A stretch of 59,604 nt of DNA from G020353115 sp964389685 (GCA_964389685.1 CAYMFM010000017.1:1-59604), one strand, 5' to 3'; counted from the first letter of the stretch, positions 1-9,850 are shown. Notes: a model not told the origin generated them from the letters alone. Translations and numbers: made by a program.

Positions 1-1478
1 GCGGGCAGTGACCAGCCATCGCGGTAGGTATGCTTGATCAGCTCCTGTGAGAACGCTTTGGCACTCATCCGGTCGGTCCATTTCTTATTGAATGTCGGGT
101 GACCATCATGGATGGTGAAATTGTCTTCTATGCAGATTCTGACTTTTTCACTATCGTTGATATTGGTAAATGCCATGTTCTTTCCATCCCAGTTAAGTTC
201 TTTATTCAGTCCCTGGAGGCGTACTGCCAGTACTCCCATAACCACCATTTCGTTGAATGGTCCGGCTTCACTGAAGGGAGATGCCGTTTCCACTCTATTA
301 TCAGGGCTTTCCTTGCAGGCTCTCACCCAATCCATTTCGTGGTTTGTTTTCACCCGTCTTCTAACTTTTGGTGCATCCGGTTTACGGCCCGAAAGCAACC
401 ATGGATCCTTGCCATAGCATCCACAAACGAGTGTATCTTTGGTGCCGTGGAACAGAACCCCTCCTCCGGCATCGTTCATATTTCTCCCATCAGGCCATCC
501 TTCGGGTTTCAATGGTTGCAAGCCTCCGTCATACCATGTAACGTCAACTGCCGGCAGTTCAACCATAATGTCAACTGGTTTTTTGCGGGCAGGAAAAGTC
601 ATCTGCACCATTTCTGCATTGGGGGCACAATCGGTAAGCAACAGGGTTGAGCTACCCTGGACTTTCACCGGATACTGCAGTTTCAATCCCACAAAAACAG
701 GATGCAGGATATGGCAGGCCATATCGCCCAGTGCGCCGGTACCGAAATCCCACCATCCGCGCCAGTTCCAGGGATGATAAATGGCATTGTACGGACGAAC
801 CGGTGCAGGACCAATGAACAGATCCCAATCCAGTGTTGGCGGAACATCCATTACTTCTGCCGGGCGGTTAAGTCCCTGGGGCCAGATCGGCCGGTCAGTA
901 AACGCCTCCACTTTCTTCACCTCTCCGATCTCTCCATTCCAGATCCATTCGCATACCAGGTTTACACCCTCACCGGATGATCCCTGGTTTCCCATCGAAG
1001 TGGCAACTTTGTATTCTTTTGCCAGGTTTGTGAGTAACCTTGATTCATATACACTGTGTGTAAGGGGTTTCTGAACATAAACGTGCTTCCCCATGGTGAT
1101 CGCAGTGGCCGCTGTGATGGCATGGGTATGGTCGGCAGTAGCAATGACCACCGCATCGATCGACTTGCCCATCTCATCATACATCTTGCGAAAATCTTTG
1201 TACTTTTTTGCATCGGGGTAAGCCTCAAATACCTGCTTGCTATAGCCCCAGTCAACATCGCAGAGGGTTACAATATTTTCGCCGGTAATGTTCTTCAGGT
1301 TGGCAAAACCCATTCCTCCAATTCCGATTCCGGCAATATTCAGCTTATCACTTGGTGGTTTGTATCCGAGCCCACTGACAACGTAGCTGGGTAATACTGT
1401 AAATGCAGCCGTTGCGGCCGCAGTTCTTCCGACAAACGAGCGTCTTGAAATTGAGTTCTTCTCTTTTTCTTTGTCCAT
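1..1478 (-). CDS. Tat-exported Gfo/Idh/MocA family oxidoreductase (3' end outside window)
   Basis: NAD(P)-dependent sugar oxidoreductase of the Gfo/Idh/MocA family, cut by the window edge, with 492 codons visible. The frame opens at an ATG at 1478 and stays open to base 1. Residues 11-26 form a twin-arginine signal (SRRSFVGRTAAATAAF), so the folded enzyme is probably sent to the periplasm with its cofactor bound. The Rossmann motif GIGIGGMG is at residues 50-57, followed by TLCDVD. The family EKP motif appears as QKP (137-139), a common variant in exported members. It is divergent from the next oxidoreductase (1728-3092), with 249 bp between them. The DUF1080 proteins nearby suggest a role in oxidising glycosides at C3; the substrate cannot be read from the sequence. 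The family call is firm. Confidence 0.9.
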   Translation of the reverse strand, partial: MDKEKEKNSISRRSFVGRTAAATAAFTVLPSYVVSGLGYKPPSDKLNIAGIGIGGMGFANLKNITGENIVTLCDVDWGYSKQVFEAYPDAKKYKDFRKMYDEMGKSIDAVVIATADHTHAITAATAITMGKHVYVQKPLTHSVYESRLLTNLAKEYKVATSMGNQGSSGEGVNLVCEWIWNGEIGEVKKVEAFTDRPIWPQGLNRPAEVMDVPPTLDWDLFIGPAPVRPYNAIYHPWNWRGWWDFGTGALGDMACHILHPVFVGLKLQYPVKVQGSSTLLLTDCAPNAEMVQMTFPARKKPVDIMVELPAVDVTWYDGGLQPLKPEGWPDGRNMNDAGGGVLFHGTKDTLVCGCYGKDPWLLSGRKPDAPKVRRRVKTNHEMDWVRACKESPDNRVETASPFSEAGPFNEMVVMGVLAVRLQGLNKELNWDGKNMAFTNINDSEKVRICIEDNFTIHDGHPTFNKKWTDRMSAKAFSQELIKHTYRDGWSLP

Positions 1479-1517
1479 AACGATAAATTTTAAGGATGTA
1501 TTTGATTGATTGAAAGT

Positions 1518-1532
1518 TCGGAATAATTCCGA
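1518..1532. promoter_or_regulatory. possible operator palindrome in divergent intergenic region
   Basis: A perfect 7-bp inverted repeat with a one-base centre (TCGGAAT-A-ATTCCGA) lies 40-54 bp upstream of the minus-strand oxidoreductase start. It has the size and symmetry of a dimeric repressor site, but nothing else identifies a regulator and it could be chance. Confidence 0.25.
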
Positions 1533-1727
1533 CTAAAATTAACAATTATATTTAGATTTCTAAAAGGAAATTTAATTTTTAACTGCCAATATTCTTTCAC
1601 TCCGGCATTTTATTATTTCATGGTGGAATCTTTTTAAAAAAATGGTGAGAATCTGATTTTTTTCATTTCCTCCATGCAAAATAAATGTTACTTTTAACAG
1701 CAGAATAAACCTATAAATAAAATAATT

Positions 1728-3092
1728 ATGGAAGAAACAAAAGAGAAATTCAGTCGTCGAAAGTTCCTGGAAAATGCTGCGGTAATTGGTGCCCTGGGTG
1801 CAGTGGGTATCAATGGTATCATTTCAGCAAGTAGCTGTAAACGCCGTTCAGTAATTACACTGCCGGAACCCCTTGATGAAGCACCGGATGGTCCAATGCT
1901 GAAAGCCGGATTGATCGGATGCGGAGGCCGGGGCAGGGGTGCCGCAGAAAATTTCTTAAATGCCGGCCCGAACCTTGAGCTTTCTGCCCTGGGGGATCTG
2001 TTTCAGGACCAGATTGAAACCACCCGGAAGGAGCTGAAAGAGAAAAAGGGTGTTGAAGTAGCGGATGAAAACTGTTTTCTCGGGTTTGATGCATTCGAAA
2101 AAGTGATCGATTCAGGAGTGGACATTATTATCCTTGCCACTCCCCCGGTCTTCAGGCCGGATCATTTTGACGCTGCCGTGAAAGCCAGGAAACATGTATT
2201 CATGGAGAAGCCGGTCTGTGTGGATCCGGTCGGTGCACGATCGATCCTCGCTACAGCCCAAAGGGCTGAAGAGCTGGGCCTGTCGGTTGTTGCCGGTACA
2301 CAACGGAGACACCAGAGAGACTACCTGAAAACCTATGAACAGATCCTGAACGGGGCGATCGGTGATATTGTTGCCGGTAATTGCTACTGGAATCAGTCCA
2401 AATTATGGCACCGGAACCGGGAAGAGGGATGGAGCGATATGGAATGGATGATCCGCAACTGGGTGAACTGGACCTGGTTGTCGGGTGATCACATCGTGGA
2501 ACAACACGTTCACAATATCGATGTCATCAACTGGTATACTGGTAAACATCCCATAAAAGCGGTCGCATTTGGCAGCCGGCTGAGAAGGATCACGGGTGAC
2601 CAGTACGATAATTTCAGTGTCGATTTCGTTTACGATAACGACATGCACCTGCATAGCATGTGTCGCCAGATCAACGACTGCGCAAACAGCGTTTCAGAGT
2701 ATATCAGGGGAACAAAAGGATATTCAAATGGCGTTAACACCATCTACAACCCGGACGGATCAGTTAAATGGACCTATGAATATCCGCTGGATGAGAATGA
2801 AGAACCAACAGGCACACCCAAGGTAGATCCTTATGATCAGGAGCACATTGACCTGGTAACTGCCATCCGTACCAATACACCCATTAACGAAGGGGAAAAC
2901 GTCGCCCATTCAACCCTGACAGCCATTATGGGGAGGATCTCTGCCTATACAGGCAAAGAGGTTACCTGGGAAGAGATGATGAATTCGGATCTGAAGCTTG
3001 GAAAAGAGACCTATGCACTGGGACCCATCGATCTGACACCGGTCATCCCGCTGCCGGGAAGCCCTGCAGAGGTTAAGGAAGATAGAGGTTAA
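1728..3092 (+). CDS. Tat-exported Gfo/Idh/MocA family oxidoreductase
   Basis: Complete 454-residue oxidoreductase. A Tat signal (SRRKFLENAA, residues 9-18) is followed by a hydrophobic stretch and a Cys at 37 (ASSC), so it may be a Tat-exported lipoprotein, although the lipobox is imperfect. The Rossmann motif GLIGCGGRGRG spans 61-71 and the catalytic EKP motif is intact at 160-162. Such enzymes oxidise or reduce a sugar hydroxyl with bound NAD(P). The gene ends at a strong hairpin terminator and converges on the TIM-barrel gene 3244-4185. Together with gene 1-1478 it gives the locus two exported oxidoreductases of different sequence, which could act on different substrates or in opposite directions. 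The ATG at 1728 is the only start that keeps the Tat signal at the N-terminus. Confidence 0.92.
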   Translation: MEETKEKFSRRKFLENAAVIGALGAVGINGIISASSCKRRSVITLPEPLDEAPDGPMLKAGLIGCGGRGRGAAENFLNAGPNLELSALGDLFQDQIETTRKELKEKKGVEVADENCFLGFDAFEKVIDSGVDIIILATPPVFRPDHFDAAVKARKHVFMEKPVCVDPVGARSILATAQRAEELGLSVVAGTQRRHQRDYLKTYEQILNGAIGDIVAGNCYWNQSKLWHRNREEGWSDMEWMIRNWVNWTWLSGDHIVEQHVHNIDVINWYTGKHPIKAVAFGSRLRRITGDQYDNFSVDFVYDNDMHLHSMCRQINDCANSVSEYIRGTKGYSNGVNTIYNPDGSVKWTYEYPLDENEEPTGTPKVDPYDQEHIDLVTAIRTNTPINEGENVAHSTLTAIMGRISAYTGKEVTWEEMMNSDLKLGKETYALGPIDLTPVIPLPGSPAEVKEDRG

Positions 3093-3122
3093 AAAAACCG
3101 GTCCGAACAACATACTAAATGT

Positions 3123-3159
3123 AAAAACCGGTCTGAAGATATTTCGGACCGGTTTTTTT
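3123..3159 (+). terminator. intrinsic terminator (works in both directions)
   Basis: A long stem pairs A5CCGGTCTGAA with TTTCGGACCGGT7 around a loop of about 5 nt, with one G-T wobble. The T-run follows it on the plus strand and an A-run precedes it, so it can end both the oxidoreductase transcript and the convergent TIM-barrel transcript. A partial copy of the left arm (AACCGGTCCGAA) lies just upstream at about 3096-3108. Confidence 0.85.
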
Positions 3160-3180
3160 CAAGATAAAAGATATAAAGTA

Positions 3181-3208
3181 ATGCCGTAGGCATCCCTTTG
3201 GGAAAAGT
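3181..3208 (+). repeat. 28-bp intergenic repeat, copy 1
   Basis: Begins ATGCCGTAGGCATCCCTT and ends GGGAAAAGT. The same 28 bases, with one mismatch, are found in inverted orientation at 4411-4438, so the two copies bracket the TIM-barrel gene. Confidence 0.7.
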
Positions 3209-3243
3209 AAAAAGTTTTATATATAACAAATAATTGTCATTCA

Positions 3244-4185
3244 TTAGAAATCATCAACATTAATATACGCTTCAATCAGTGCTTTTTCTCCCTCTTTTCC
3301 CGGAATTGCGTTCCCGTGCTCCATCCCAACAATCCCTTTGAATTCTTTATCATAGATATGCTTGAAGACATTTTTGTAATTGATCTCACCGGTAGTGGGC
3401 TCTTTCCTGCCGGGATTATCACCCACCTGGAAATAAGCGATCTCTTCCCATGCTCCGTCGATGTTTGGTATCAGGTTTCCTTCATGGACCTGCTGGTGGT
3501 ACAAGTCATCCAGAATTTTACAGGCAGGACTGTCAACCGCCCGGCATACCTGGTATGCCTGTGCTATTTTATTCAGAAAAAGCCCGGGGTGATCCCTGAA
3601 ATTAAGCGGCTCAAGGACCATTACCAGTCCGTGAGGCTCGAGGATCTCCGAAGCACGCCTCAAGGATTCAATCACATTTGCCGTCTGGTATCCGATATCC
3701 TTTGTCAGGTCAACGTACCCGGGAACCACTGTCATCCATTTTGCATTTACCCTTTTTGCCACCTCTACAGATTCTTTGATCTGCTTCAGAAATTCCTCCC
3801 TGTATTCCTTCCCTCCGGATGTAAGATTGGGTTCAGTCCAGTAGATCGTATGCGCAACAAATACACCCATCTTCATTCCAAGCTTGCTCATTTTTGAAGC
3901 AATCTTTTCCTGCATATCCGTGGTGCGGTCTTTCATGCTGTTATCCTCCATGGTAGTGAACCCTACATCCGCCATAAACTGGAGCTGGTCCAGGAGGTCT
4001 TCTCCACCATGATGTTTGAACATTCCAAAATGGGGCGCATAATTCAATTTGAATTTCTGCATCGAACCATCCCACTGTTGGTATGCAGTTCCATTCAGTT
4101 CTGCTGCATGAAGTACAGTACTTCCTGCAGCAAACGATGCGGCACCTGCCACCATTGATTTTTTCATGAAATTTCTTCTGTCCAT
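3244..4185 (-). CDS. Tat-exported TIM-barrel sugar isomerase/epimerase (hydroxypyruvate isomerase-like)
   Basis: Member of the xylose isomerase-like TIM-barrel superfamily (Hyi/IolE-type). An upstream in-frame ATG exists at 4215, but the ATG at 4185 puts the Tat signal (DRRNFMKKSMVAGAASFAAG) at the very N-terminus and is preferred, giving 313 residues. Expected metal-site segments are visible: LEPLN, ILDDLYH, a following VHEGN and the C-terminal GMEHGN, supplying the Glu/Asp/His/Glu set. Related TIM barrels act on 3-keto sugars as isomerases or as the cleaving subunit in C-glycoside breakdown, which fits the Gfo/Idh/MocA and DUF1080 neighbours; that specific role is inferred. It is divergent from 4511-5642 and convergent with 1728-3092. 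Confidence 0.88.
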   Translation of the reverse strand: MDRRNFMKKSMVAGAASFAAGSTVLHAAELNGTAYQQWDGSMQKFKLNYAPHFGMFKHHGGEDLLDQLQFMADVGFTTMEDNSMKDRTTDMQEKIASKMSKLGMKMGVFVAHTIYWTEPNLTSGGKEYREEFLKQIKESVEVAKRVNAKWMTVVPGYVDLTKDIGYQTANVIESLRRASEILEPHGLVMVLEPLNFRDHPGLFLNKIAQAYQVCRAVDSPACKILDDLYHQQVHEGNLIPNIDGAWEEIAYFQVGDNPGRKEPTTGEINYKNVFKHIYDKEFKGIVGMEHGNAIPGKEGEKALIEAYINVDDF

Positions 4186-4296
4186 CTGGATTATTTTATG
4201 TTTTTTGAATGCCAATTATTCTTTAAAAATATAAAATATGTGGCGGTTAAAAAATTTTATCGGTGAACAAATCCAGTGTATAACTTTTCTACTTTA

Positions 4297-4328
4297 TTCG
4301 TCGGACGAACTTCAAGTCGTCCGACGAA
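4297..4328. repeat. perfect 12-bp inverted repeat, 8-nt loop
   Basis: TTCGTCGGACGA and TCGTCCGACGAA are separated by ACTTCAAG. It lies in the 325-bp gap between the divergent TIM-barrel and third oxidoreductase genes. There is no T-tract, so it is not a simple terminator. It may be a REP-like element or an operator. A second small hairpin, TGGCAT/ATGCCA, is close by at about 4380-4395. Confidence 0.6.
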
Positions 4329-4410
4329 GGTCCTAGTTACAATGGGTTAACCTATTAACTTTTCCCATAGCCCCATAGGTGGCATAGCCATGCCAATGGC
4401 TAAACAATTA

Positions 4411-4438
4411 ACTTTTCCCGAAGGGATGCCTACGGCAT
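4411..4438 (-). repeat. 28-bp intergenic repeat, copy 2 (inverted)
   Basis: Reverse complement of the repeat at 3181-3208 with one mismatch (CCCGAAGGG against CCCAAAGGG). The two copies frame the TIM-barrel gene in inverted orientation. The rest of the gap 4186-4510 holds only this element, the 12-bp hairpin and AT-rich leader sequence. Confidence 0.7.
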
Positions 4439-4510
4439 AACATATAACAGTTAACTTTTTTCCCTAATTTTATAGTTATAAATGACGTCTAAACTAAACT
4501 TGAAAATCAT

Positions 4511-5642
4511 ATGAGAAAGTTGAAAATGGGTATGGTTGGAGGAGGAATTGACTCCTTTATTGGGGCTGTGCATCGCATGGCTGCCGTTATGGACGGGCAC
4601 ATTGAAATGGTGTGTGGTGCACTAAGCAGCACACCCGAACGATCACAAAAAAGTGGCGAACTGCTGGGTATGGATCCTTCGCGCATCTACTACAATTATG
4701 AAGAGATGATCCGTAAGGAGGAGGCTCTCCCGGACGGTGAACGGATGGATTTTGTCTGCATTGTCACTCCAAACAACCTGCATTTCGGGCCGGCAAAACT
4801 CGCTCTTGAAAACGGTTTTCACGTTATGAGCGATAAACCCATGACCTATAATCTGAAGGAGGCAATTGAGCTGGTTCACCTTGTGGAAAAAACAGGACTG
4901 GTTTTTGGGCTAACTCATAATTATACGGGCTACCCGATGGTGAAACAGGCGAGGGCTATGGTCAGAAACGGCGAACTTGGAACGATCAGAAAAATCGCTG
5001 TTGAATACTTCCAGGGGTGGTTAGCCACAAAACTGGAAGATACCGATCACAAACAGGCTGGTTGGCGAACGGATCCGAAGCAATCGGGTGCAGCAAATTG
5101 TATGGGTGATATCGGAACCCATGCTGAAAACCTGGCTGAGTATATTACCGGTCTGAAGATCGAATCGTTGTGTGCCGATCTGACCTCATTTGTGGGTGGC
5201 AGGACCCTGGAAGATGATGGAAATGTGTTGCTTCGGTTTGAGAGTGGTGCAAAAGGGACACTACTTGCCACACAGGTTGCTGTTGGAGAAGAGAATGGTC
5301 TCAAGATCCGGATTTACGGAGAAAAGGGTGGGCTGGAATGGGCACAGCAGGAACCGAACTCATTGCGAATAAACTGGCTTGACAAACCATATGAAGTGAT
5401 ACGAACAGGTACTAATTTCAACCGCTTCACTCCTGCTGCAGTATCTGCTTCGCGGCTGCCTTCCGGCCATCCCGAAGGATTTATCGAAGCTTTTGCCAAC
5501 CTGTATAAAAATTTTGCCCTTACCCTGAAGGCAAAAATGGAAGGCAGAAAGCCTGATCCGGAAAACCTCGATTTCCCAACTGTTTCCGATGGAGCACGGG
5601 GTATGGCATTCATTGAAACGGTTGTCGAGTCATCCAGGAGCC
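4511..5642 (+). CDS. cytoplasmic Gfo/Idh/MocA family oxidoreductase (3' end in assembly gap)
   Basis: Third Gfo/Idh/MocA oxidoreductase of the locus. Unlike the other two it has no signal peptide: the Rossmann motif (MGMVGGGIDSFIG) begins at residue 6, so it acts in the cytoplasm. The EKP motif is present as SDKP, followed by MTYNLKEA. The reading frame runs into the 100-N gap with 377 codons visible. The last readable residues (ETVVESSRS) match the usual C-terminal helix of the family, so only about 10-20 residues should be missing. Residues translated beyond the N run do not belong to it. A cytoplasmic member could reduce the imported keto sugar back to a hydroxyl; this is inferred from the locus. 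Confidence 0.9.
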
Positions 5643-5742
5643 NNNNNNNNNNNNNNNNNNNNNNNNNNNNNNNNNNNNNNNNNNNNNNNNNNNNNNNNNN
5701 NNNNNNNNNNNNNNNNNNNNNNNNNNNNNNNNNNNNNNNNNN
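5643..5742. other. assembly gap (100 N)
   Basis: Exactly 100 N, the usual placeholder for a scaffold gap of unknown length. It lies between the 3' ends of two convergent genes and hides the last codons of both. Any ORF drawn across it is artificial. Confidence 0.99.
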
Positions 5743-8367
5743 GGAATTAAACAACAGTTTATAGGAGCCCTGGGTTGATGCCCTGAACTGGGGATTAAAC
5801 CCAAACAGTACCAGTTGTCCTTTTCCTTTTTTAAGCCAGATCATGGCTGATTTATTACCCAACAGTTCTTGGTTTTCGCTGTATCCGCTAAGGAGGATAT
5901 CTTTCTCCGGAAATTTAGCGATGACTCGTCGGTCCGTATCAAACCGTGGAACAGAGGTGGAGAATACGGTATTGCGTCCGAAATAAATTCCTGCTTTTTC
6001 GGGCATTCCGTAAGTCAGCGGGTGGTCCGCATTGATATCAACTTCTAATAGTGAGCCCGCAACATACAGACCCGATCGCTGCAAGCTGGAGGAGATGTCG
6101 CGAAAGGGTAGCTGAAACTCCTCTTTCTTATCACCTCTGGGAATTTCAAGAGTCCCTTCGAACAGTGCTGCAGAACTACCCCAGGCTACGATGATCCCTC
6201 CATTATCCAGGAATGTCATCATGTTGTCCATCCCCTTCTTTCCCATTCCCTTGACATAATCGGGATGATAATTCCCCATATAATAATCATCTCCCGCCTG
6301 TCGTTTGCCCGTCATGAGAACGGATTTATCCGTACTTGGAAAGATGACAACATCGAACGATTTGACAAAATCTGTTTTATCGAACTGATCCGGGTGGAGG
6401 ACGGTAAATGGTATCTGGTATGTATCAAATATGTAGCGGGTCCATCCTGCATCCATATCATGAAAATAGGTTTCGACCAGAGCAATCCGGGGAACCGCAA
6501 AAGGAATTGTTTTGAGTTTCCACTCCTCTTTAATAAAAGCGGGAGAGAATTTCAACTCTTTTGACAGTGCATTTACCTGTTCACGACCTTTTCCTTCGCC
6601 ATACATGATAAAACTGCCCTTTGGGTATTCAATTCCACCAAGCGATATGGCTTGATCCATTCGTTCAACCTTCATTCCCCGTTTAGCAGCAATAAAGGCT
6701 GCGTTAAAACTACCGTTGTTGGTTGCAGTAAAGATGGCAGCCCAAAAGTTTCCCGGATCACCCTGGGCAAGCGTGAATTCCCCTTCAATTTTCTCGAGAA
6801 GCCCTTCAAATTCCTCATTTCTTTCCTTCATTTCAAACGAAGTAATCCCCCGGTGAAGCGGCAGTGACCAACTGGCAATATCATATGGCTTAACTACCTC
6901 ACCCCCAGGAGTATAGTGCCTTACAGGATATTCCTGTGGTTCAAGTACCTCTTTAATGAATGGGCGAAACGGTTGTGCGAGTGGGATAACAACATCACCT
7001 GGTTCAAAATTTTTTCCGGAGAGGGTGAACGATTCTTTCAACCGGTAAACTTCCACTCCATGTTCTTTCATCAGGTTCACCAGGTTAACCAGCTCGAAAA
7101 GATCACGCTGTTGACCGGGAATCACATAATAAAATGGTGGTACCGATTCTCCTTTGGAAACCTCTTTGCGGCAAAGATCATTTCGAAACGTCAGGATCTC
7201 TTCCCGGTGGAGGGATGCTGTTTTCAGGATCGACAGGGTGGATGTGATTTCATATTGAACAATATCTCCCAGCCTCCACCAGCCACCTTCCCAGGGCAAT
7301 GGCATGTTAATGCTCTTTTTATACTCCGACAGCCCTTTGCCACCCACACTCAGTTCGTTTGGCTCAATAAAAATGGGGGTAGCATCTTTGGCGCTTGCAC
7401 ATTCCGTCAGCATACCAATCACATTCTTCCACAGGCAGGTTTCGGTTGATCCGGGCCAGTACATGTCAAAAATGGTGTGTTGCCCCACCCCGGCGAGGCC
7501 CTCATTCGTCATGTCCCTGATCATATTAGCACCAAAAACTGCCGTCCAGTTAAAAATCTCTGCATCAACATTTTCTGCAATGGGATCGTGTACCGGAGGC
7601 ACAAAATAGCGGATGCCGGTTGATCCCATCTGATGCTTTTCTACCATCACTTGCGGAAACCATTCCAGGTTATATATCCTGGCAATTGCCCGGTTATCAT
7701 CCTGAGTGAGAATGACAAAATCACGGTTGTTATCATGTCCAACGTATTTATGATAGACCCTGGGCAGGGATGCGCCTTCGTATTTTGTTCCCTTGTACTT
7801 CTTATAATTATTCACAATGAAATCCATTCCATCCGGATTATGATTGGGTACCATCATGTAAACAACCTGGTCCATCCACTGAAGTATTTTCGGATCTTTC
7901 GAGGTAACCAGTTCATACGCGATCAGGGGGGCTGCCTGCGCAGGTCCAACTTCTCCGGAGTGCATGGAGAGGGTTCCCAGCACAAATACCTTCCCCTCTT
8001 CAATCATTCTTTTTTTCTCAGCCTCCGGGATAGAGGGATTAAGTGCCAGTTCACGGTTTATCTCTCTTAGTTCATCAAGTTTTTCAATATTCCCGGCGGA
8101 TGAAATAAACGCAATATACATCGGCTTGCCCATGGGAGATTTGCCGATCTCAACCATCTTGAGTTTCGGGTTTGCCTCGTCGAGAAGTTTCATATAACCG
8201 ATCAACGCACTGTAATCAAACAACATCCGGTCGTCACCCGGAGTAAATCCAAAATGATCTTTGGGATGAATGACGGATTCATCGGACTGTCCTGTTACCG
8301 GTAAACAGGGTATTAGGGCAATCACAAGAAGGGTGATTGCGGTCTGTAATAGGTTTGTTTTTTTCAT
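5743..8367 (-). CDS. secreted M14-family zinc carboxypeptidase (C-terminus in gap)
   Basis: Large exported metallopeptidase with 875 codons visible from the ATG at 8367 to the gap edge. It starts with a Sec signal peptide (hydrophobic residues 8-25, ending near PVTGQ). The M14 zinc site is visible as HSGE (His136, Glu139), followed by a PNHNPDGMD segment and a later EKHQMGS that supplies the third ligand. After the roughly 400-residue catalytic region comes a glutamine amidotransferase-like C-terminal half (DNGGIIVAWGSSAALF) ending FNPQFRASTQGSYKLLFNS, where only a few residues should be missing. It is probably the last gene of a minus-strand operon with the two DUF1080 genes (47-bp gap upstream). 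Its substrate is not evident. Confidence 0.88.
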
Positions 8368-8414
8368 GAGCTTATCTGATTTTTAGCAGGAGATTTTTTA
8401 TTGTTATATTCCGG

Positions 8415-9056
8415 TTACAATGGAAGGATGTACAGGTTTTTCCATCTGACTTTTATGCCTCCTCCATCATGGATCTGTAAGGCAATTGCACCTGTGGCTT
8501 CACCGATCTTCTGGTCGGTTAACTCCACCATTTTCTCTCCGTTCAGCCAGGTAGTGACTGTATCATCCACAACCCTGATCTTCAGTTGGTTCCATTCACC
8601 CATTTTCAGGATCTGTTCCTTTTCTTCCGGGATCCGGCTCAGCCATCCGCGGCCATACGATTCATATATTCCACCAGTATCCGATCCGGGAGGTGCAACC
8701 TCCACCTGCCATCCGCTTATTCTTACTCCGGTAATGGATGAGCGAAAAAAGACACCGCTGTTCCCGTTCGATTCCTGTTTGAATTCCAGTGTCAGCTCAA
8801 AGTTTCTGTACTCTTTTTCCGTTGATAAATACCCATACTGCTTATCCGGGCCACTTTCGCAGATCAGCTCACCCTGATCAACATACCATTTTTCGGTACC
8901 GTGAATGATCCAGCCGGTCAGGTCTTTACCGTTAAAGAGAGAAATCTGGTCGGGTTGCTGCCCCGGCCTGTCATAACCGCTTTGTGTAAGGATGATGGAT
9001 GGAGCCATCCACCCTGCCAGAATAAGAATGACCAAATTCAAACTTTTTAAATGCAT
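8415..9056 (-). CDS. exported DUF1080 (3-keto-disaccharide hydrolase) protein
   Basis: A 213-residue DUF1080 protein with a signal peptide (residues 1-25). The beta-jellyroll family signatures are clear: SLFNGKDLTGWI near residue 38, YRNFELTLEFK, NGNSGVFFRSS, WQVEVAPPGSDTGGIYESYGRGWL, GEWNQLKIRVVDDTVTTWLNG and a C-terminal GIKVRWKNLYI. Members of this family hydrolyse or hydrate 3-keto glycosides made by Gfo/Idh/MocA enzymes. The gene is 8 bp from the upstream DUF1080 gene and 47 bp from the downstream peptidase, so the three are probably co-transcribed. Confidence 0.9.
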   Translation of the reverse strand: MHLKSLNLVILILAGWMAPSIILTQSGYDRPGQQPDQISLFNGKDLTGWIIHGTEKWYVDQGELICESGPDKQYGYLSTEKEYRNFELTLEFKQESNGNSGVFFRSSITGVRISGWQVEVAPPGSDTGGIYESYGRGWLSRIPEEKEQILKMGEWNQLKIRVVDDTVTTWLNGEKMVELTDQKIGEATGAIALQIHDGGGIKVRWKNLYILPL

Positions 9057-9064
9057 GATCGAAT

Positions 9065-9850
9065 TTATTTTAATGTTCGTATTTTAATGTTTCGAAACCA
9101 GGTCATACTGCCGTGATCCTGCAAGCTTATGTGTCCATTTCGGGCTCTCCCGTAATCCGGATAATTTTTCCATTTTCCTTCAGCAACCAGATTGTTCCAC
9201 TCATCATTCCAGAGTGTGTACTCCACCACTTTAACACCATTTAACCAGTGTTCAACATGATCGTTTTCAAGGATGATACGGGAAGAGTTCCATTCACCCG
9301 CTGGTTTGATCTTGGTCCTTTGCGGGGCATGCATGCCATAATTCGCACCTGTCGTCTGCCACTCTTCCAGTGGTTCGGGAAATCCAAGATCATCAATGAT
9401 CTGATATTCCGGTCCTGTAGTATAAACAGCTGGATAATCTCCCTCAACCACATGATACAGAATTCCACTATTCCCGCCCGGGGAAATTTTCCATTCAAGC
9501 GCAAGTTCAAAACTACCAAATTCCTCATCGGTTATAATATCCCCGCCAATATCCCCTCCTTTCCCGAGAGCAACCAGGTTACCATCCTCCACGGTCCACC
9601 CCTCATCCATCTCTTTCATGTTATAGCCTCTCCACCCTGCGGTGGAATATCCGTTGAAGAGGAGCTTCCAACCCGCTTCAATCTCTTCATCGGTTAATCG
9701 ATTATGCACTTCTGCTTGAGCCATTATCGTATCCGTACTTTGTATTTCTTCCTTATTATCTGTTGAAGTTCTTCTGCCTACACATTCAATCAACAGGATG
9801 ATCCCAACAAATAAAAGAAGAAAAAAAATGAGAAACCGTCTACTTTTCAT
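9065..9850 (-). CDS. membrane-anchored or exported DUF1080 protein
   Basis: Second DUF1080 protein, 261 residues. The N-terminus is a very hydrophobic signal (FLIFFLLLFVGIILLIEC) with a Cys at about residue 23, but Glu precedes that Cys, so lipid attachment is uncertain. Family motifs: WKLLFNGYSTAGWRGYN, FGSFELALEWKISPGGNSG, YQIIDDLGFPEP, GEWNSSRIILENDHVEHWLNG and IRNIKIRT-like C-terminal strand (WFRNIKIRTLK). It shares the fold but little sequence with 8415-9056, so the two may act on different linkages or as hydratase and hydrolase. It appears to be the first gene of the DUF1080-DUF1080-M14 operon. Confidence 0.9.
   Translation of the reverse strand: MKSRRFLIFFLLLFVGIILLIECVGRRTSTDNKEEIQSTDTIMAQAEVHNRLTDEEIEAGWKLLFNGYSTAGWRGYNMKEMDEGWTVEDGNLVALGKGGDIGGDIITDEEFGSFELALEWKISPGGNSGILYHVVEGDYPAVYTTGPEYQIIDDLGFPEPLEEWQTTGANYGMHAPQRTKIKPAGEWNSSRIILENDHVEHWLNGVKVVEYTLWNDEWNNLVAEGKWKNYPDYGRARNGHISLQDHGSMTWFRNIKIRTLK

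Noticed and set aside
99..1394. Several plus-strand ORFs of 92-183 codons at the start of the window
   Set aside because: They are antisense to a continuous minus-strand Gfo/Idh/MocA frame with a Tat signal and Rossmann motif, and show no protein features themselves.
5314..5742. Extension of the M14 peptidase frame through the N run into the opposite gene
   Set aside because: The N stretch is translated as X and joins two convergent genes; the sequence beyond it is antisense to the oxidoreductase. The peptidase is annotated only to the gap edge.
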